Shown in pieces: positions 49,712 through 63,830 of a stretch of DNA of 64,000 nt; the stretch's first letter is position 1; each line of letters starts with the position of its first letter. Position numbers and translations under genes: made by a program. The notes under the pieces were generated by a model that worked only from the letters and a program-made list of their open reading frames with translations, was not told the DNA's origin and made no database searches. The DNA is from Nemania diffusa (Eukaryota > Ascomycota > Sordariomycetes > Xylariales > Xylariaceae): contig JBBPUQ010000009.1 in assembly GCA_038501195.1 (NCBI GenBank), positions 3,472,001 to 3,536,000 on the forward strand. Direction: 5' to 3'.

Positions 49712-52700
49712 ATTTATAAATCATTTATAAATTATAAAATATAAAAACTAAATTATAATAAATTGTTATTATAACATTAATATTTAAAAAGTACGCTATT
49801 TTTAAATAGCAAACTAAAAAACAAATTAATTTAACTTTTAATAAATTATAACTATTTATAATTATAAATAATAAACAACTTTTTTTAATTTTTTATATAA
49901 AAACTAATATTTAAATATATTTTAAAAAATTTAATTAAAATATTTTAGTTATTATAAAAACTAAAAATAACAATAAATTAATTATTTTAACTGTTTTAAT
50001 AAAAAGTTTTTAAAACTAAATTTAAAACTTTTTTTTTATATATAAATATTATATTTTTAACTAAAAAAATTTTTATTAAAAAATTAACTATTTATTAAAA
50101 AAATATATTATTAAATTATATAAATTTAATAAAATTATATTTTTTTTTTATTTTTATTATTATATTAAATAAAAAAACTTAGTTTAAGTTTAATAAATTA
50201 ATTAATATAAAATTTTTTATTAATTTAGCTAAATATTTTAATAAGCTGTTTTAAAAAATAAAAACTAAATCTTTAATAATAATAATATATTAATAATAAA
50301 TTAAAAATATATATAATTTAGTTATACTATTTATTAAATATATAAAAACTTTTATTAATTTAATTAAAAAGTTTAATAAAATTATAATTAATAAAAAAAA
50401 ATAACTAAACTGTTTAATCAAAAATAACAAAAAATATTTGCTTTTAACTTTTATTTTAAATAAACTATTAATTATTTACTTTAAAAATTAAAAATAGCTA
50501 TTATTAAATATAAATATGTTTAAAAACTATTAAATAAAACTAATTAATATATTATTAATTTACTTTTTTATAAAAATAAAACTTTAAAATTTATTTAAAT
50601 AAATAAAAGATTTTATAAATTAATTAAAATATTTATACTTATTTTTTATAATAATAAAAATTTAAACAATATTAAATTTAAAATATAATTATATATTATA
50701 AAAAGTTAATTAATTATTAATAAAAATTAGTTTATTAATAAAGCTATAAAAATAATTAATATTAAAGTTTATATTAATAGCAAAATTATTAAATATTTAC
50801 TTTTATATTTAATTAAAAGCTATTTTAATTAATTAACTATTATTAAAGCTTTTTTTAACTATTTAAAAAAAAGTTATAAAAATATTAATATAAATAAAAA
50901 GTTTAAATTAAAATAAAAATTTTTTAATTTTAATAATTATATTTTTATCATTTTTTTTAATTTTATAATAAATTTTATTTATTTAATTAAAAAAACTAAA
51001 TTAAAAAATAAAAAATATTAAAAATATTTTAAAAATAAATTATTTAATAAATTATTAAATATTTTTTTTATATATTTTAATAATAATATTTTATTTAATT
51101 AATAAATTAAATTTTATATTTAATTAATTTATTAAATATATATAAATAATAAAAAATATAATATTAAATATAAAACTAATTAATTAATTTTTTTTAATAG
51201 TATAGCTAAATTAATTTTATATAATATTTATAATAATATTAATAATACTTTTAAATAAACCTAAAAATAACAAAAACAACAATATTAAAACAAATAATAA
51301 TATTAATAAAACTTTAATTATAAAAAATTATAACTTTTTAAATAGCTTTAAATTATTAAAATTAACTAAAAAAAACAAATGTTTTAACTATTAATAAAAA
51401 AAATATATATTAAAAAACTATTTTTTAAACAATATTAAAAAAAAAACATATTTATAAACTATTATAGCTATATTTGTTAATTTTTATAACAAAGTAAAAG
51501 CTTTAAAAAATATTACTATAAAAAAAACTAAAAAAATAAAAATGCTAAAAAAGTACTTTTAAATAAATTAAATTTTTATTTAAAAAAAATATTATAAAAA
51601 ATTTTTATAAATAATAAATTAAATTTAATAAATAAATATTTAAAAAAACAGTTTTTATTATATATATATATTATAAATAACAATAAACTTTTGTTAACTA
51701 TTAAAAATTTTTTTAAAAATATAAAAGCAAATATATATATAAATATAAATATATTATTTATTGAAAAAATTATAAAAATATTAAATTTTTTTTTTATTAT
51801 TTAATTTGATTTATAATTTATATTTAGTTATAATAAAAAAAAACAAAATATTAAAACTATTTTATTAATATTTTTGTAAATATAAAAAAAAAACTTTAAA
51901 AAAATATTTTTAGTAATAATACTTTTATAAATTTATAAAATTATTATTAAAAAGTTTAAATTTTAAAAATATAATATATTTTTTAATTATTGCAAATATT
52001 AAATAATATTTTTATTTAGTTATTTTTTTAATTAATATTTTAATTAAAGCTTAAATATAAATAAAGTAAAAATATAGCTTAAAAGTTTAAAATATTAAAT
52101 TGATATAAATTAACAAAATAAAAAAATTATTAAAAAAAAATATTAAAAAAAGTTAAATAATATTTTAAATTTTTATTATTAAATAACTAAACTTTATTAA
52201 AAAAAGTTTAAATAAAATATAGCATAATTTAAATAATAATTTTTACTTTTTAATAAAAACGAAAAAAAAAAAGTTTAAAAAAAACTAAAAAAAATTATAT
52301 TATATTAAAAAACAAACAATATAAAATTTTATAAAATATAATAAAATAAACTAAAATAATATAAAATTATATTATTTATAAAAATAATTAATTTTAATAT
52401 AACTGCTTTTAATATATTAGTTTTTTAACACAATTTTATATAATTAATATAAATTATTACTTTTTATAAAATTAATAAGTTTATTAAAAAAAAAAAAAAC
52501 TTTTTTTAATAAAAAAAGAAAAACTTTTAAAAAAAAGTTCTATAAATAATTTTTTAAAAATATTATAACTTATTATATATATTTAATAAAGTTAATTTTA
52601 ATATTTAATTATTTTATAAATTAAAAATAAACTATAAAATTAAGTTTATAAAAAATAAAACTTTTAATAATTTTTAATATAGTTTTTTATATAAAATATT

Positions 52701-55700
52701 TTTAAATAAACTAAAAACAATTTATAAATATTTGATTAATAATTTATATAAAAAATTTATTAAATTTAATAATATTTTTTATATATTATTAATATTATTT
52801 ATAAAAAAGCTTAATAAAAAATTAAAGTTTTATATAAATTATTATAAATTTAATAAATTAATAAAAAAAAATAAATACTTTTTATTTTTAATTAAAAAAA
52901 TAATATTGTAATTATTTAAAACTAATATATTTATTAAATTAAATATAAAATAAATATTTAATTAAATATATATAAAATTTAAATAAAAAAATTTAATAAT
53001 TTTTTATATATATTATAAATTTTTTAAATATAAAGTTTTTTTAATTAATTTAATTAATAAACTTGTTATATTTTAAAAATATATTAATAATATATTGTTT
53101 AATTATTTAAACAATTTTTATAATATATATATAAATAATATTTTTATTTATTTTAACAATATAAAAAATTATAAAAAGTATATATAATTAATATTATAAC
53201 AACTATATATTATAAAGTTTTAAAAAAATTTAAAAAAATTTAAATTTTATATTATAAAAATTAAGTTTTTAAAATATATTATCAATATAAATAATATTTA
53301 AATTAATTTAGTTAAAATAAATATAATAAAAAATTAAAAAATTTTTACTATTATAAAAAATATATAATTTTTTTAAAAATTTTATAACTTTTATAAAAAA
53401 TGTATTAAAAATTATAGCAAAATTGCTATTTTTATAATATACTTAATTTAAAAAAATATAACTTTTTTATAAACTTAAAAATATAACTAAGTTTTTATAT
53501 AATTAAAAAAAGCACTAATACTTTATTTAATATTATAATATTACAAATATAATTTATTTATAAAAATTAAAATAAATATTTTTAATAATATAGTAATTAA
53601 TATATTATTTTAAAAATATAATAATAATTAATATTTAATTATTTATTATTTTAAAACTTTATAAAATATTAAACTAAATTATAATATTTTTAATAAAAAG
53701 ATATTTATAATATTATTAGCTTTTAAAAAATAATAATTTAAATTAATTAATAAATAATTTAAATTATTTTTAATAATAATTAATTATTAAGTTTTAAAAT
53801 ATTTTTTTTAAAAATAATATTTAAATTTATAGTAAATAAAATAAAATAAATTATTTATAAAATATAACTTTTATATTATATATTATTTAAAAAAAAAACA
53901 TATTAACTAATATATTAACAAAAAAATATAAAAACTTTGTTATATAAAAAAAAAAGCATAAAAATATTTAATAATTTTTTAATTAATAAATAGTTTAATA
54001 TATAATATATTTATATAAATAATTAATTAAATTAAACTATTTATTATAAAACTATAAAAAAATATAAAAATTTTGTTAAATTTTTAATTAATTATAAAAA
54101 TATTTAAAAAAAAATAACAAAAACTTTAATATAAAAATATACTATAAAAAAACCACTTTTAATAAAAACAACTTATAATAAATAATTAATAATTTAATTA
54201 TTTTTAGTAAAAAATTTATAGTTTTTAATTTTTTATATTTTTATATTTAATTTATTTAAAAAGTATATAATAAAATGTTTATAATATATTTAAAAAAAAA
54301 AAACATATAAACTTTTTATAAAACATTATTAATAATTTAACTTTAAAAATAATTGTAATATATATATTTTTAATTATATAAAATATTGTTTTATAAAAGT
54401 TTTATATAATAAAATATTTAGCAAGCTTATATTACTTTTTGTTTTAAATTATATATAAAAATACTTAATTGTTAATTTTAAACAAATATTTAAAAACAAA
54501 TATAGTTTTAATAATATATTAGTTATAATAAACTAATTAAAAAAAAATATAAATTATATTTTTTATTATAAAAATAACTGCAAAAAAGGTTATATAAATA
54601 TATTATAAAAGTTTTTTTAAAGTTTTTAAAATATTAATTATATTAATATTTAATAAAAAACTTTAATTTATATTAACATTTATAAATAAATTATATAAAA
54701 TTATAAAAGTTAAATATATTTTAATATTAATAAGCTATTATAAAACTATTAAATAAGTTAAAATTATAAATAAATATTTAAATTAATAGTTTTAATTATA
54801 TATTAATTATTATTAAAATAATTAGTTTAAATAAATCTTTATAATAAATTATATATAAACTTTATTGCTTTATAAATTAATAAAACTATTATTTTATAAA
54901 ATTGAAATAAAGTTTTTTATACTGTTTTATTTTAATTAAAAAAACTATATAATTTAAAAAAAACTAAAAAACTTACTAATAGTTAAACAAATATTATAAA
55001 TAAATATATAAAATAAAATATAAAGAATTATACAATTTATTAATTTTGTTAAAAAAAGTTTAAAATATATTTAAAACTATATAATTAAACAAATTAACTA
55101 AAAATATTATAACTTTAACTTTAATATAAATAATTATATATTTATATTAATAAAATAACAATTTTAAATTATTAATAAACTTTTAAATAAGCTTAATTAT
55201 TTAATAATATAATAAATATATAAAATATTAAAAAATAATAATAATATATTTATATTATAAGTTTTATTGTTATAACAATTAATAAACTAATATTATATTA
55301 ATTGTTTATAAAAATATTTTAATAATTTATTAATAAACTAAAAAACCGATAATTTTAAAAACAAAATATTTAAATTTAAAAGCGAAAAAAAATTTAAAGT
55401 AAAAAAAATATATATAATATAGCTATATTACTAAAAGTTATAATATTAAATTAATTAAAAAAAATAAAACACTAATAACAAATAATATTATATTAAAAAC
55501 TTTAAAAATAGCTTTATATTATTAAAAAACTTTTATAATAATAATTTAAATATAACAAAGCTTTTTTTAAAATTAAATTAATAGCTGTAAATAATATAAA
55601 ACAATATTATTAAAAGCTTTTATATTAATAATAATTTACTAGCTATATAAAAAAAAAATATATATATATATAAAAAATATATTTAAAATATATTACTATT

Positions 55701-55880
55701 AAAATTTAACAATATTAATTATAAAAAAGCTATTTTATAATTTAATAAAAAAAATGTTTAATAATTAATAATGTAATAAATATTTAAAGCAATTTTTTCT
55801 TTTATTAAAAAGCACTTAATTAAAACTTATATATTTAAATTTTATAATTTATAAATAAACTATTTTTTTTTTTAAAAAAA

Positions 55881-56117
55881 TAGTTATAAATCAGTTAATA
55901 TTAAAACTATTAATTGCTTAAATAAATAAATAGCTTTATTATATAATTAAATAAATAATTTATTTATTGCTGCTTTAAACTGTTTTATATATATATATAA
56001 ACAATTTTTGCATAAAAAAATTTTTAACTTTTTTTTTATTTTTTTATTAGTAAATTTTTTATATAATATAGCTTTAATTATATAAAACTTTGCTTTTTTT
56101 ATAAACTTTATATAATA
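55881..56117 (+). repeat. Right LTR of retrotransposon 2
   Basis: Counterpart of the left LTR. It retains TCAGTTAATA and AAACTTTGCTTTT, where the left copy has TTAATTAATA and AAGCTCTGTTTT, so both LTRs have lost C and G at different sites. Confidence 0.8.
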
Positions 56118-59100
56118 TTAATAAAATAAAAACTATAATAAATTATAATATATAAAAATAAATAAATTATTTTTTTATTTTTATTATAATAAATTTAAAT
56201 ATTTAATTAAAAATTGTGAAAAAAAATATTATAATATATAAATAATAAATAATTAAAAAATATATAAAATTTAATTATTAATATTAAAATATTTTAAAAA
56301 AATATAAAATATTAAAACTATTTAATTTAATATTAAAAAAAAATTATAAAATAAATTAAAATAAAATAATATATTTAATTTATTTTAATTAAAAATTTTT
56401 AAATATTTAATATAAACAAACTATTTAAAGTTTTAATTATGTATAAATTATATAATAAAAAGTTATAAAAATAAATAATAATAAATATAAATATAAAAAT
56501 ATAAATAAATATTATTTATAAAAATTTAATATAAAAAAAGTTTTAATTAATTAATATATAAATTTTATTTTTATTAAGTTTTAATAATAAATTTTTATAT
56601 TATTAAAAAGTTTATAAAATAATATTAAAAATAATTAATATTAAAAATATTTATAAATTTATAATATAAATATTTTTTATTATTAAATATAATTAATTAA
56701 TATTTAAATTTTTATTATTAAAACTAAATATAAAATAATTAAAAATTATTTTAAATATTATATTAAATTAACAATATTTTAAAAAATTTAAAAAAATAAA
56801 ATTTAAACAAGTTATTAATATAATAATTAAAAATAACTATATTTTTATTATAAATATTATAAATATAAAATTAAAAAAAAAAACTTTTTTTTAAATAAAT
56901 TAATAATAAAATTTAATTAAAATAAATTGATTTATTATAATATTTTAAATAAAATATAAAAAAATTATTAATTTTAAATAAAATTAAATATATAATTAAT
57001 TTAATAAAAAAAGCAAAAATATTTTTTAAATTTATATATTTTATTATAAAAATTTAATAAAAAATATTTAAAAAATATTTAATAAAAATTTAATATTTTA
57101 AAAAAAATTTAATATTTAAAAATAAATATAAAAATATTTATATTATTTATATTTAAAAAAAATAATATAATATAACTATATATAAACTATAAAAAATTAA
57201 ATAAAATTATTATAAAAAAATAAATATTTTTTATTTTTAATTTTAAAAATTATAAATTATTTATAATTTATAAAAATATTTATTATTAAATTTAAATTAA
57301 ATTTAAAAGTAAATAAAAAATTATTTTTTAAATATATTATAATTATTTTAAATATATAATAATATTATTTAAATTAATTAATATTTTAATAATATTTTAA
57401 ATTTATATATATAAAATTTTAATAAAATTAATAAATTATATTTATATAATTTATTTAAATAATAATATTATTATTTTTAACTAATTTATAAATATTTAAA
57501 ATAATTTTAATTATTTATAAAACTATTAAAATATAATTTTTTTTAAAAAAAAAAAAAAATTTTTAAAAGTTATTATAAATATTAAAAATATTAAAATAAA
57601 TAATAAATAAATAAATATAATTAAAAAACAAAAAATATTTAAATTAATATATAATATATAAATATTTTTAAGTTTTATAAATTTTTATTAAAAATTTATT
57701 ATAAAATATTTATAAATAATAATATTTATTATAGTATTATTAAAAAAAAATATAAATATAAATTAATTTATATTTAAATAAATTTAAAAAATAAAAAACA
57801 TTTTTTAAATAATTAAAAAAATATTTATAAATATAATAATTTTATTATATTAAAATAATTAATTAAAAATATAAATTAAAATTAATATATTAATAAAAAT
57901 AATATTAAATATATTATTTTAATTATATAAATTTATTAATATAAAAATAAAATAAATTATAAAATAATAAAAATAATTAATTATAATAAAAAATTATAAA
58001 TATTAAAAATAATATTTAAAAAATACTATATATATTTTTATAATATAAATTAATTATATAATATTTTAAAATATAATTAATTTCTTTATATAAAATTTAT
58101 ATAATTAATTAATATAATAAATATATAAATTAATTTAGTTTAATTTTAAAATTTAATATTAATTAAAAATTATTAATTTTATAAATAGTTTATTAAAAAA
58201 ATTTAATATAAAAATATAATTTTAATATTATAAAAAAAACTATAATTAATAAATAATTTATTTATATATATTTAATAAATTATAATTATAATATTATATA
58301 TAAAAAAAAAATAAAAATATTAAAATAATTAATTTAAACTTTTTAAAAAATATTTAATAAATATTATTTAATTAAATTTTTAATAATTATAATATAAATA
58401 ATAAATTTAAATATTTATAAAAAACTATATTTTTATTATATAATTATAAATAATTTTTAGAAAATATAAAATAAAAAATATAGTTATAAATATTTTATTT
58501 ATTAAATATATATAGTTATAATAATTTATATATTAAAAATTATTAAATTAATTTAAATAAATATTAATTAATTTATATTTATATTATAAAAATATAATAT
58601 TAAAATTATTATTTATAATTAATATATTTTATATTTTATAATTAAAAAATTAATTAAATATAAAATTATATTTTAATTATATATTTTAAAAAAGTTTTAT
58701 AATATAATTAAAAAATTATAAAATAAAAATTTAAATATTATAATATTTATTAAAATTATTTATTAATATATTAAAATTAAAAAAAATTATTATATAAATA
58801 ATAATAAAACATTTTTTTTAAAAATTATTTTATATTTTTAAATTAAAAAGTTTTATTTTAATAAATTATTTATTAATATTATAATAACTTTAAAAGAAAT
58901 TATATAAAAAAAAATAAAACAATTAAGTTATTTTAATAAAAATTTTTATTTAAAAAAACTAAAATAAAATATTTATAAATATATTATAAATTATTAAATG
59001 TATAATAAAATTAAATAATTTAAATATAAACTTTATAAAAAATTATAAATATTATTTTTTTAAAATTAATTATTTTAAAAAATTAATTTAAATTTTATTA

Positions 59101-61253
59101 TAAATTTATTTTTATATATTAAAATTAATAAAATTAAATATAATATAATTTTAATAATTATTAATTGTTTTATAAAAATAATATTATTTATATATATTAT
59201 AAAAATTTTTAATATTATTAAATTAATATAAATATTATATAAATAAATAAAATATAAATTTAATTTATTTAAAAAATTTATAAATAATATAAATAAATTA
59301 ATTATAAATTATTTTTAAAAAAGATTTTATAATAAAAAAAAATTAAATAATAATTATTTATTATTTAATATTTATAATTTAATAAATAAATAAAATATAT
59401 TTATTAAATTTTTAAAAAGTTTTTAAAAATATATATTATTTAAAAATTAAATATATAATTTAAAATATTTTATATAATAAAATTTATATATATTAATAAT
59501 ATATATATTATTATTAAATATTTATTTTTAAAATTTTATATAGTTATTATTTTAAAATTATAAAATTTATTTTAAAAAAACTATAGTTAAAAATATAAAA
59601 AATAAAAAAAAAGTTATAATAAATTATAATTATATAAAAAATATTTAATAAATAATAAACGAAAATTATAAAAATAATAAAAAATATATAATAAAAAATT
59701 ATAAAATAAAAAAAATAATTAAATTATTTATAATTTATTTTTGATTTAAATATAATTAAAAATTAGCTTTTATATATATTAAAATAAAAAATATAAAAAA
59801 AATAAAACTGTAAATATATTAAATAAAATTATATTTATAATATTTAAACATATATAATATATTTTTTATATTATTTTTAAAACTATAAATTAAATATTTA
59901 AAAAAAAAAAAATTAATATTTTTTAAATTAAAAAATAAATAAAAAATATAAATAATAAAAAATGTAATTTATTATAAAAAAAACAAAAATATATTAAAAT
60001 ATTAAATAAAATAAAAAAGCTAGTTTATTAAATATAATATATAAAAATTAAAAAAATATTTAATTAATATAAAAATTTTTTTTATAAAATATAAATAAAA
60101 AATAAAATAATTATATATTAAATAAAATAATTTAATTTAAAATTAAAACAATATAAATAATAAAAAAAAACAATTAATTAAAAAATTAATTTATTAAATA
60201 AAATTTTAAAAAAAATATAAAATATTAATAAAAAAAGTTTTAAAAAAAAACTACTAATAAAAAGTTATTAAAAATTACAAAATTATAAAATAATTAAACA
60301 ATAATTTATAAAAATTATTATAATAAATTAAAATTTAAAATTAATAATAAATTAATAAATAAATATCCAATATTTTATAAATCAATTTATAAAAATAACA
60401 AAATATAATATAAATTAAAAAAAAGTTTTATTAAAATTTAAAAAAATTATTATTAAAATAAATAAAAAAGCTATTAAATTTAATTAATAATAATATATTA
60501 ACTATTAAATATATATAAAATAATTATTTTAGTTTTAATAATTTTAATATTAATATTATTTTAAAACAATAAATTTATATTAAAAAATTAAATAAAACTT
60601 ATGTAATTATATTTTATTAATTTATTAATAATTGCTTTAATAAATATAAAAAAACTAATATTAAAAATATAAAAAAAAATATTAAAAAAAAAAAATCAAG
60701 TTTTACTTATATTTTAATTATATAATAATAAAAATACAATTAGTTTTTTTTTTAAGTATAAATTAATTAATAATAAAATATAAAAAAAGTAATTAAAAAC
60801 TACTAAATAAATATAAGTTATAAAAAAAATATTTAAAAATTTTATAATTAATATTTTTAATTAAAAAATTAAAAAATAATCAATAATAATAATTTTAATT
60901 TATATAATTATTAAATATTTAAAATTAAAAACAATAAAAATAATATATTTTTTTAAAAGTTATTTTATATAAAATAAAGTTAACTTTTTTTAAAATATAT
61001 ATATAACAACTTTAATATAAAATATATTTATTAATTATTTAAATAATATTAATTTAATAATAAAAAATAGCAGTTTTTATATATATAATAAAGCTAATAA
61101 AAAATTTAATAAATTTTTAAACAATATTTTTTTTTAAAAAAAAAAAAAAAAGTTAAAAATTTTAATATATATATTAACAAATAATTATAAATTGCAGAAA
61201 TAATTTATAATAAAACAAATTATATAATTATATATATATATAATATATTTAAA

Positions 61254-61337
61254 ATTATTAAATAAAACAAATATATATAAATAATATATTTAATATTATT
61301 AAATAAAACTAATATATATAAATAATATAAATTTAAA
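61254..61337. repeat. 41-bp tandem repeat, two units
   Basis: ATTATTAAATAAAACAAATA (61,254) recurs as ATTATTAAATAAAACTAATA (61,295), each followed by TATATAAATAATATA. Confidence 0.75.
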
Positions 61338-61505
61338 ACATTTTATTATTATTATTTTTTTTAATAAATATTTTATAATTAAAATATTGCTAGTTTTATT
61401 TTTTATTAAAAAAGTAAATTTTAATAAAAGTTTTTTATAATATTATAACAAGTAATCAAAAAATCAAAAAAAATCAAAAAAACAAATTTAAAAAAAATAA
61501 AACAT

Positions 61506-61540
61506 AAAAATAAAAATAAAAATAAAAATAAAAATATAAA
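61506..61540. repeat. ATAAAA microsatellite
   Basis: About five units of a 6-bp A-rich repeat. Just upstream, near 61,454-61,480, the word AATCAAAAAA is also repeated. Confidence 0.7.
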
Positions 61541-61842
61541 TAAATTATTAATTATTAAAAAGCTAAAAACAAAAAATTAAAAAATAATTATAAAATTTAT
61601 AAAATATATAAAATAAAATAAAAATATATATATAATAATATATATAAAAATTAATTAAAAATATAAAAGTTAAATATTTATTTATAAAAATATAAAAATA
61701 TTTTTTATATTTATAAATAAATATATATTTAATATATATAATATAATTAATAAATTTAGTATTAATTTTATAAATATAAAAATATATAAATCAATTATAA
61801 CAAAATTAATAATATTAATTAATATTAAAAATTAAAGTTTTA

Positions 61843-61866
61843 AATATATATATATATATATATATA
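61843..61866. repeat. (TA)12 microsatellite
   Basis: An uninterrupted TA run directly before repeat F copy 2. Confidence 0.85.
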
Positions 61867-62060
61867 AAAGCAGTTATTATTATATTATATTATATTGTAT
61901 ATATAATAAATATAAACTAAATATTAATTAATTAATATTTAAAAAAACATAGTATATAAAATTAATTTTTAAATAAAAATAATTTATTATAACTACGTTT
62001 TAAAATTAGCGATTATTTTATAAAACAACTATATTTATATTATATATTATAACTTTTATA
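61863..62060 (+). repeat. Repeat F, copy 2 (about 198 bp), possible right LTR
   Basis: Matches 48,249-48,446. It retains more G and C (ACTACGTTTTAAAATTAGCG, where copy 1 has ATTATTTTTTAAAATTAATA). The pentanucleotide run is shorter here (about three units). Confidence 0.65.
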
Positions 62061-62722
62061 ATTATTTAATTTAATAAAAAAAATAAAATATATATATAAA
62101 AAAAACAGTTATATAAAAATAAAATATAAACTATTTATTATAAAATAAATACAAATGTAACAAAAATAAAAAAAACAATAAATATAACTTTAAAAAAAAT
62201 AATTTTTATATAATATTATTAAAGCAGTAAAAAGTAAAAAGCAAATTAGTATTATATACACTTTAAAACAATTAAAAAAAGCAATAATTTTAAGCAAAAC
62301 TAAAAAAAATTAAAAACTAAAAGCTGCAAAATGAAAAAGTATATAAAAAATAAATTCTTTATTAATAAAAAAAACACTGAAAAAAAACGAATAAAAAATA
62401 ACATAAACATATTAAAAAATATTAAATTATATTAAAAAAAACATTATAAATAAACAATTTAAAATTAATAACAATATAGTTAAATAAAACTACTTTTTAT
62501 AAACTTTATAATATAACTAAGCTTAAGTATTATTTATACTGTTTTTAAAAAGTACAAAAAAAAAAAACTATTTTTAAAAAGCTTTATATTAAAAAGTTAA
62601 AAAAAAAAATATTATAAACTATATACACTATTAAATTTAATTTATAAATAATGTTTTAAATAATTGTTAAAACTATATTAACTATATATATTAAACTATT
62701 TAACTGTTTTAAAATATAATAT
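62061..62722. other. Geneless block, somewhat less mutated
   Basis: G+C rises to about 10-14% by eye, with words such as AAAGCTGCAAAATGAAAAAG and AAGCTTAAGTATT. No open frame or RNA gene supported. Confidence 0.6.
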
Positions 62723-62948
62723 TGATATAAACAGATATAAAAGTTTTAAAAAATAAATCTTTTAAAACCACTCTGTATATATTTTTAACACTAGTTTTAT
62801 TTAAAACTACCCCACATTAGTAGATTAAATAAATAATAAAAGCTATTAAGTCTTTTTTTTTAACTTAACTTTGCAAGTTTACTTTTTTTAATTTATATTA
62901 TACTTTTATAAATTTAAATATAAACATTACTTATAGTAGACTTTATTA
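62723..62948 (+). mobile_element. Solo LTR D3, 226 bp, with 5-bp target duplication
   Basis: The least mutated copy of D. It starts TGATATAAACAGATATAAAAG and ends GACTTTATTA. AATAT flanks it at 62,718-62,722 and 62,949-62,953. The conserved TG start, the final TA (expected CA), equal length to D1 and perfect 5-bp duplication identify a solo LTR left by recombination of a full element. The word ACCCCACATTAGTAG (about 62,808) shows the ancestral state of positions that are T or A in D1 and D2. Confidence 0.85.
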
Positions 62949-63009
62949 AATATATATATTAAAAAACTTTTTTTTTTAAATTAAATTATAAACAGTAAAT
63001 ATTTATAAC

Positions 63010-63830
63010 TATTAAACTTTAGTTTGTTATAAATATATTTATATATTAAATTTAAATTTTATTATAATATTATTATAAAAAAATATTTTAAAAAATAGTT
63101 TATTTAATAAAGTATTAAATATATTAACAAATAAAAACAATAAAAAATTATAAATAAATTTTTTAATTATAACTTTAGTTATATTGATAATATTATTTAT
63201 AAAAGCTTTAATAATTAAACTGATTTTTATTATATATTATTATATGTTTTTATTATTAAAGTTAATTATAATATAAATAAATTTAAAAAAGTTAAGTTTA
63301 AAATTAATAATTATATTAACAATATTAAATATAAAGTTAATATATTATTTAAATATAATAAAATTTATTAAATTAAATAAAAATAACATTTTAAATAAAT
63401 ACTTTTTAATTAATAAAATAAAAAATATTATTATTTAAATTATATAATTATAATTAATTAAGCTTTTATAAATAATTTTTATTATAGTTAAAATTAATAA
63501 AAAAAACTTTTAATAAAGAAATTATATATAATTAAAACAAAAAAACATAGTTTAATTTTATTAATAGTTTAATTAATAAAATAATAAAATAAAAGTTTTA
63601 TAATATTATATTTAAAGTGCTTTTTAATTAAAAGTTTAAAAAAACAATAAAAATAATAAAAATGTTATAATATAACAAAAAAAAATTTATTTTATAAGTT
63701 ATTTAAAAATTAAACTATTAAATTAAATAAACATAAAAGTTTAATTAAATAAATATATTAAAATAAATTAAATATTATTAAAACTAAATTATAAATATAT
63801 ATTAAATAATTAATATTATTTAAATATATA
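63010..63830 (+). repeat. Repeat B, copy 2
   Basis: Same-strand match to 37,850-38,960, beginning just after solo LTR D3. It lacks the A31 expansion. Similarity is lost by about 63,830; the last 170 bp hold a short AAAACATTTA-type repeat (about 63,930-63,955) and no gene. Confidence 0.7.

Larger units (their letters stand above)
49473..56117 (+). mobile_element. LTR retrotransposon 2, RIP-degraded, about 6.65 kb
   Basis: Direct ~238-bp LTRs bound the element. The 6-bp word ATTAAT at 49,468-49,473 and 56,117-56,122 gives a 5-bp target duplication (ATTAA or TTAAT, depending on which base is assigned to the LTR). A run of T then A (about 55,862-55,880) precedes the right LTR as a likely polypurine remnant, implying + orientation. 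Interior homology to LTR element 1 shows they are one family. More G+C survives here than in its host block, suggesting a younger insertion. No protein domain can be read. Confidence 0.75.
56118..61862. other. Extreme AT-rich geneless block, right part of host of LTR element 2
   Basis: Probably the lowest G+C in the window, about 1-3% by eye over several kb (for example 57.0-59.5 kb). All frames are full of TAA stops. If F1 and F2 are LTRs, this and 48,447-49,472 are the interior of an older ~7-kb element. Near its right end are tandem repeats (61,254-61,337; ATAAAA units near 61,506-61,540) and a (TA)12 run. Confidence 0.6.

Noticed and set aside
54640..54860. Reading reverse transcriptase or Gypsy motifs from the conserved interior of LTR element 2
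   Set aside because: A fragment loosely resembling a post-RT Gypsy motif was considered, but the matching segment of LTR element 1 does not keep the frame or the motif, so superfamily assignment is unsupported.
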